A DNA stretch of 64,000 nt, taken from assembly GCA_025449115.1 (NCBI GenBank), contig JAHLKC010000024.1, forward strand, positions 62,001 to 126,000, written 5' to 3'. Below, in pieces: positions 58,201-64,000 of this stretch. Numbering within the stretch: position 1 is the stretch's first letter; every line of letters begins with the position of its first letter. Made by a program: the position numbers and the translations under genes. Under the pieces are notes generated by a model that did not search any database, had not been told where the DNA came from, and saw only the letters and a program-made list of their open reading frames with translations. Source of the stretch: Chytridium lagenaria. Lineage: Eukaryota; Chytridiomycota; Chytridiomycetes; Chytridiales; Chytridiaceae.

Positions 58201-60985
58201 AAATCCCAGAACTCTTCCTTTATATGAATATTGACATCGTAATGTGTCAGGCACTTTGTTTTTATTACTTTTTTCTTTTTCCCCTTGTATTTTCTTGTTC
58301 GGCGTCATTCTCCTTTGTCCGTTATATTTTTAAAAAAAATCTCCATGTACTGACACTCGTAACCCTTTTTTTTCTAGGCATGGCTCTTCACCAACCTCTA
58401 CCGTGGCCGCGTCCGTGGAAACTCTAAAACCAACGCGGCGCGTCGGAAAAGCGCAGTACAGGGAGCAGGAGAATCCGGAATGGTGTTGCCTCTTGCTGGG
58501 AACAGTGAACCGACACAAACGATGCATCCTGCGGTCGCTGCAACGACGGGGGCGAGGCAGGTGTCGTTTTCGAGTCAATCAACTTATGAGACGGGAGGAG
58601 GGAAGAATGGAGAAGTGAGGAGGAAGAAGAGTCATGTGGACGACGAGTCGAGGTGAGTAGTCAAATTTGATGTTTTTGTTTGAGAGAGTGAGAGGAAAAG
58701 TGTTCTTATTATTATAATGAGTTGTAATTTTCTTTTCATCCATTTGAACATTTTGATGGTTCGTCTGATGGTTATTTAATTTGATCAGAGCCTCCTCAAA
58801 CCGCCGTGAATCCAATGCCGTTACCTCTCTTCATGCCCGCAAAGAATCCATCGCCTCAGTTGCTGTCAATGGCATCCACCAGCACTACCAACACCAACAA
58901 ATTAAAATCTCTATCGCAGATTCCGATGGTCCCAATCCGCGTCGTCTCTCTTCTACAGCAGAAAATCTCCCGGCCCCCTTTACAAATCCCCCAACGCTGT
59001 CTGCCCCAATAACCCACGGTCAAACCTCCCTCGGACTTCCTGCCATTCTCAGTGAAGCATCGCTAGAAGTGAAACAACATATGCCGAAATCCATATCTCA
59101 TTATAGGATCGAAATGGGGACACCTGTACCGTCTCCAACTTTAGGGGGGTTTCCGAGTCTTACAGCCGCCACACAAGCTGCACAAGCCGTCCCCACCGAT
59201 ACAGGATCCGAGGAATGGGATTCTATCACAGAGCTTAACGCACATCTTCAAATGGTCTCCCTTTTAGAAAAAGTCGACCACTGGAACTGGGATATATTCG
59301 ATTTAACTCATGTCTCTAAAACTCGTCCTTTGTTCACCTTGTCCCATTATTTGTTTTTGAAGGCGGATCTGTACAGCAAATTTCAGATTCCTATAGACAT
59401 TTTCTTGACATTCTTAACGAGGATTGAAGATGGGTATCGGAGGGATGTGCCTTATCATAATTCGGTACATGCAACAGATGTCCTTCATGGAGTGGCGTGG
59501 TTGAGGGATCGGTGTTTGGAACTAGTTGAGCCGACGGATTTGGAGACGTTAGCATTATTCCTTGCGGCGATTGTCCATGATTTCGAGTATGTTTTGATGA
59601 TTCTATTCGTTTTTCGTGGCATGAAAATATTTCTAACAACTTATGTGTTCCTGGCGTATTCCACATGTACTTATAGTCATGTAAGTTAATTTCCGTTTCC
59701 AATGTTCGCTATCATGCGTAATTGTTTTGCTGATACATTTATTTAACTAGCCCGGTCGCAACAACAACTTCCTCATCAGCACATCCGACCCCAAAGCCAT
59801 GCTCTATAATGACCGCTCCGTCCTCGAAAACCACCACGTTTCATCCGCATTTCAAGTCCTCACAACCGCCGAATGCAATTTCCTCAACCACCTTCCGAAA
59901 GACGATTACAAGCAGATTCGTGAAATTGTCATTGAGCTGGTTCTTGCGACGGATCTTCAGACGCAGCATTTCGTGATTTTGAGTATGTTTAAAAACAAGG
60001 TTTGTTGAGGACCGTTTGATTCGATGCAGAACTTTTTTTGACGAAATGATGTGGCTGTTCTAGGTGTCGCTTACAAAGACGTTTGATCCGGAAGGTGTAC
60101 TTGAAGATAGGACACTGCTGTTTAAGATGATGATTAAGTGTGCGGATGTGTCGAATCCGACAAAGGCATGGTCATTGTACGAGCAGTGGACGGCGAGGGT
60201 GCTGGAGGAATTCTTCCTACAAGGTAAGCATTCTATTATCTCTGCTTCATCCTCGTTTGTTTTCTGTTTCTTTTTTCCAAAATATTTATTTTGAGCATAT
60301 CTGGCATTATCCTGATCTTAACAAATCCTTTTTAAAGGCGACGCCGAAAAGAGTTTCGGAATGCCCGTGTCTCCCTATTACGACAGAGAAACGGTAAAGA
60401 AAAGTCAAAACAGAAAACAAGTCTAATATTGTTAAGATATTTGTACCAGCTTCACAACTTGGTTTTATCGACTTTATTTGCGTACCCCTCTTTGAAGCAT
60501 TTGACCTCTTCGCCACTGTTCCCTGCGCACTTGAAGGTTTGTTAAGTACTTGTACAAAACCATACTAACCCGGTCCAGGCCTCTACACCAACCGCGCCTA
60601 CTGGATAAAAGCCCGCGACGAGGCTCAAAAGAACAGCAACAACTTTACCAACCACAATCCGCAACACCAACACACTATTATTCCATCACAACCCCAACCT
60701 CAGAACACCACGTCAAATTATCCTCCCAATAACGTGCAATCCACAATCCTCCTTCCAGCAGATGCCGGGTCAGAGTTTGACATTGATTACCTCACGTCGA
60801 TGGGCGAGAATTTGCAAGACGATGGGGGGAGGGCAGGTTGTGACGGAGTCGTCCCACATACGACTTCGATGCCGAGTTTGGGGATGCAGGGGTCTTCGGA
60901 TGGGATACAGAGGGGTGATGCGAGATTTGATGTGGAAAAAAGTAAAAGTGGATTCTTCTTACGGAATTCCGGTGACCACTACTAA
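55287..60985 (+). CDS. Membrane-anchored 3',5'-cyclic nucleotide phosphodiesterase
   Basis: Hydrolyses cAMP and/or cGMP. The ATG at 55287 (MSRPVSYTGPSQPVLADVDE) begins ~600 residues of low-complexity Ser/Thr/Pro sequence with a Gly run (about 55985-56020). Six hydrophobic helices follow at about 57240-57860 (LGLLIELIFGSILFMYHML, ETLFFGLSLVLPNLALYVL, ISILHTLLICSITVSA, SAALYLFFLFESAMIF, LHLVACAPVFVGVFVAEVVG, AISIVMIVCGLCIICLG). Next comes a helical linker (MRTTAKLMDQLKDLNRNYSD), then a second disordered part. The class I PDE domain has PYHNSVHATDVLHGVAWL, then FLAAIVHDFEHPGRNNNFLI with the metal-binding HD..H.G..N signature, MIKCADVSNPTKAW and FIDFICVPLFEAF. About seven introns. Frame changes near 55510, 55790 and 56160 lie in the disordered N-terminus. 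Confidence 0.88.
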
Positions 60986-61232
60986 ATCTTCTTTATATAT
61001 TGTTTTTCGTTGTTTGGGTGCAAAGAAACCCCTGACGTCTCGCTACTCCTCTTTAAATAATTAAGTTCTGTATCCGTTTTGTCAAGTACCTCATGTTTTC
61101 TTTACATACTTCCTCTTTGTTCGTTATGTCGTATCCTTCATGAACGCATGTTTTCTCTTCAAAATATAATATTGTACGTATAGCGAGAATGCAGAGCTAT
61201 CCACTTTATTTTCAATTCCACTTTTTCCCGCA
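60986..61232. other. Convergent 3' spacer
   Basis: 247 bp between the stop codons of the phosphodiesterase (+) and the E3 ligase (-). AT-rich, no gene. Confidence 0.6.
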
Positions 61233-62670
61233 TCAATACAGCAAAATGACTATGAAAATGAGAATCCCAATCATCATAAACACACGCGAAATAAACGCTT
61301 GTTGGGCAGCAACGTCTGGATGAGAGAAATAATTTAGATCTTCTATATAAGCAAAAAGTGGAAGCGGTCTTACCTGCCGGCCCAGCTGCTCCTCCGCCAT
61401 AAGCCTGCCGAACAAAATATGTTAAACACATGTCATTAGACGAAAGGTGAGCGCATTAAACACTCACAAAGTGAAGCATCGGAAAAGTCCAAATGGTCCA
61501 AACCCAGCCGCAAAATGTACATTATTATGAAAACCCCTGCCTGTTGTGCACCACCGGGTGTCGTGAAATCCATACCGAACGGGAAAAAACCTCCAAACCC
61601 AAACCTCTGATTAAAACGATTGACTTGTGGAGGTGTTGGAGGTCGTTGTCCGGCAGGTCTTTCGGGAATGGGCGCGGCGGTGTCCCTATTCAACGTTAAC
61701 AGCGAAAGGAGAAACCTCAAACCTTGGGTCCTGCGTCCGCCCACGGGCGTAGATGGGGATTAATTTCGATTTTTCGAGACCGGCTTTGCAGACGGGACAA
61801 GAATTTGAGGCTGGGAGACGAGATTCCAGCCACCTATGCATGCATGGCCAGCAATATAAGTGCCTGACGTGGTCGTTAAAGATTATATTATTACAGCTTA
61901 TGACAGCATACAAGATAATAACTTACCCACAGAGAGTGACAACAGGATTTGAAGCCATCTCGAGACTGATCATGGGGGAAAAAAAGGCAGCATAGTAATC
62001 AATATACAATAATCGGAAAGACAGCAAGCACGAAAATATATGCAATTAGAAAAATGGGAAAGGAGACGCCCACCAAATATTGCACTCGTAACGGCTTTCT
62101 AGAGAATCGTCTGAGTCCGTTGTAGGTAAAGAGGTAGAGGTTGGGTTTTGTTTTTGGTCAGCCCCGGGGCAGAAGAAAATTGAAATGTTGCATTTGATAA
62201 GTTGGGGTGGAATCAGAAGGTCGTTCGCTTGGTGAAGAATATGAGGATGCCGATGTCGGTTGAGCAGCGCCAGTCGCAAATCCAGAGTCAGATCGGGTTG
62301 TCGAAGAATACGAGGATTGTGTTGTTTGTTTTGAAACTACTGGTAATGAATGCCTCAAATTGACTCGCCTATGACGCAGGGTCGACGGATCCACAGAGTA
62401 AATGTGTCCTCCTCGTATTGGTGCGGGAAATATATCTTCATTCTCGTCTTCATTCTCGACTACAGGGCCACCGTTCACCGCAGAGCCAGCTGAGGTTCCG
62501 TCTCCACCGCCGTGGCCTCCACGAGAAACACCAGAATCATCACCAAATTCAAATTGATGATGTTGATGACTATGATGATCAGAGTTTTCAGCAGTGTGAT
62601 TATCAGCACCGATACCGCCGATGGCGTTCTCGTGGTGATGTGGAGTGGCAAAAACGTTACTGTCTGCCAT
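61233..62670 (-). CDS. RNF5/RNF185-like membrane RING E3 ubiquitin ligase
   Basis: ER-anchored ubiquitin ligase of protein quality control. The ATG at 62670 ([20 protein letters not shown]) begins a ~170-residue disordered His/Ser/Gly-rich N-terminus, longer than in animal RNF5/RNF185. RING (C3HC4) over three exons: [17 protein letters not shown], then [35 protein letters not shown], then ARGR. The spacing and the sequence after the RING fit RNF5/RNF185/RMA1. Next are [28 protein letters not shown] and a C-terminal anchor ([20 protein letters not shown]). Introns of about 40-70 nt. A one-base frame change at about 62155 joins the N-terminal part to the RING exon. Confidence 0.88.
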
Positions 62671-63058
62671 TGACGACTGATGCTCAAAATTCCCACTCGT
62701 TTGGAGCTGTGCGACCGAAAGGCCCTTTGTACGTCGTCTTGTTCCTGCCGTCTCCCTCCGAAAGATTTCTACAACCACCACCACCCCCTGCAAGCGATAT
62801 AGGGAACAACGGGGATAGTCAGAGTGCACCGAAACAAGAGCTCTTAAAGATCGCTGGAAGAAGTGCGAGGATTTCTTCTTTTAGTTGGGTACGACATCAG
62901 GAGAGAGAGAGACGGGCCGTTGCCACCAGGCCCGATCAAGGCTCCTTCCAACAGGGCTCCCTCCCCCCTTCACCCCCCCACTCCCCCTCCCCATTCGTCC
63001 GATCGTGTGAAGATCTTACCAGCAAATCATCATCCAACGTCGATTGATCCTGCCCACC

Positions 63059-64000
63059 ATGTCAGACTCTCCAAAGAACGGCTCATACTACATTGCAAGA
63101 CGGCATTCTCGAGGATCACTGCCTCGGACCGCAAGCAATGGAGCTTTAGGTCCACATCCCGCAATGCCCAACAGCGCATCTACATCTCCCACCAGCTCAG
63201 CCGCAACTTCGCCCGAAGGATCTCATCTACCAAGTCCAGGCCATGGCATTAATGGCACTGCACAAGGCATTGTCCCGGACATGACAGGGAAGAACAAGGA
63301 GGAACTAGTCCGGCTCAATTCCAAACTAGTAGCCGAGATAAATATCAAGAACAAGATCATATATGATTTAAAGACAAAAGAGAACTGGTTGGCGGCAGAA
63401 GTGTATTCTGTAAAGAAGGCCAGAGGAAAGGATAGTGCTACGACGGCAGACGAAGATCTCGATCAGTCAAAGGCTATCGAGAGAGTATTGAGCGATAAGT
63501 CAAAGGACTTGGATGAAGCGTCAGTAAAACTCTTCCAGACACTCTTGCATTTCCGAAAAGAACTTTCAAAAGCCAAGCTAGCTGTGGAACAGGTATGAAT
63601 AGGAAATACGAGCCATCTCTGGGTATTCTTTGTGGTTTTAAACCGAAATATTCTCATAGAACGGAAACCTTTTACGAGAATCGGAAAGGAAGATGGCTTT
63701 GGCGCAAGAAGAACTCACATACTACCGAAATCTCGTTCAAACCCTCACTAATAACTCTGCTGGAAAGAATGGCGGCACTACGCCATTGACTGACCCTGAA
63801 CGCCAACGACTTCAGACTCTCGATTCTGCTTTGAAGAATGCACAGGCTGACATTGCAACGCTTCAATCAAAAGTGGCTCTCTGGTGTCGTGCGTCCAAGA
63901 AGAATCAGGTATTGAAAATGTTAAAAATGTGTTTTGTTTCTAATCATGTAATAGGAAGCACGTATACAAGCCGAGGCCTGCCAAAAGATGGTTGAAACAG
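63059..64000 (+). CDS. Coiled-coil protein, partial
   Basis: ATG at 63059 in a good context (CCACCATG), reading MSDSPKNGSYYIARRHSRGS; an upstream alternative start is only TTG. A Ser/Pro-rich N-terminus of ~75 residues is followed by a long coiled coil: MTGKNKEELVRLNSKLVAEI, NIKNKIIYDLKTKENWLAAE, SDKSKDLDEASVKLFQTLLH. A short intron (about 63594-63659) leads to ESERKMALAQEELTYYRNL, then LDSALKNAQADIATLQSKV, with another intron near 63907. The gene runs off the window end. No family is recognised with confidence; a cytoskeletal or polarity scaffold is possible but not shown. Confidence 0.7.

Noticed and set aside
1..64000. CRISPR arrays, rRNA, tRNA genes, telomere repeats
   Set aside because: No regular spaced direct repeats, no credible tRNA A/B-box pairs with a cloverleaf, no rRNA and no telomere-type arrays were seen.

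Overview
The window looks like nuclear DNA of a fungus, probably an early-diverging (non-Dikarya) one. Reasons: compact genes split by many short GT-AG introns (about 40-60 nt), several with a CTAAC-type branch site; fungal-type orthologues (DRS1, MPDU1, CDC60/LARS, transportin); a phytochelatin synthase; a membrane-anchored cyclic-nucleotide phosphodiesterase; and one intron with every mark of the minor (U12) spliceosome, which most Dikarya have lost. The placement is inference; no rRNA or marker gene is present.

The left third (1-23.1 kb) is a transposon graveyard. A repeated module with a sharp left edge occurs at about 75 and 7949 and carries a small coiled-coil gene (9117-9743) with a decayed paralogue (2650-2985). 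Between the copies lies a truncated Ty1/copia element (Copia-1) whose 5' LTR is fused to an inverted duplicate of itself. From 11.7 to 20.3 kb, LTR fragments, a solo LTR and a full-length minus-strand copia element (Copia-2) are nested inside a dead LINE. Two solo LTRs are bounded by perfect 5-bp target duplications (GAGGT and CGTAC); the second lies beside a Pif1/Helitron-type helicase relic.

The right two thirds (23.9-64 kb) are gene-dense and conserved. In order: POL3 (-), a ubiquitin-like protein (+), DRS1 helicase (+), RAD9 (+), transportin (-), MPDU1 (-), cytosolic leucyl-tRNA synthetase (+), OGG1 (-), a CLC Cl-/H+ exchanger (-), an Snf7/ESCRT-III-like protein (+), phytochelatin synthase (+), a 6-TM phosphodiesterase (+), an RNF5/RNF185-like E3 ligase (-) and a coiled-coil protein (+, runs off the end). 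Replication and repair (POL3, RAD9, OGG1), translation and ribosome biogenesis (LARS, DRS1), nuclear import, glycosylation and protein quality control are represented. The genes are not an operon; several pairs share very short divergent promoters (53-62 bp between start codons).

Nearly every conserved gene contains one or more single-base indels, often in homopolymers, that break a reading frame whose residues on both sides remain conserved. I read most of these as consensus errors of the assembly rather than pseudogenes, so spans of intron-containing genes are outer limits and exon edges are approximate.

The most notable signal is the 70-nt AT-AC intron in POL3 (26637-26706). Next are the phytochelatin synthase, the 6-TM/PDE fusion, the LTR hairpin and the GC-AG intron in the ubiquitin-like gene.
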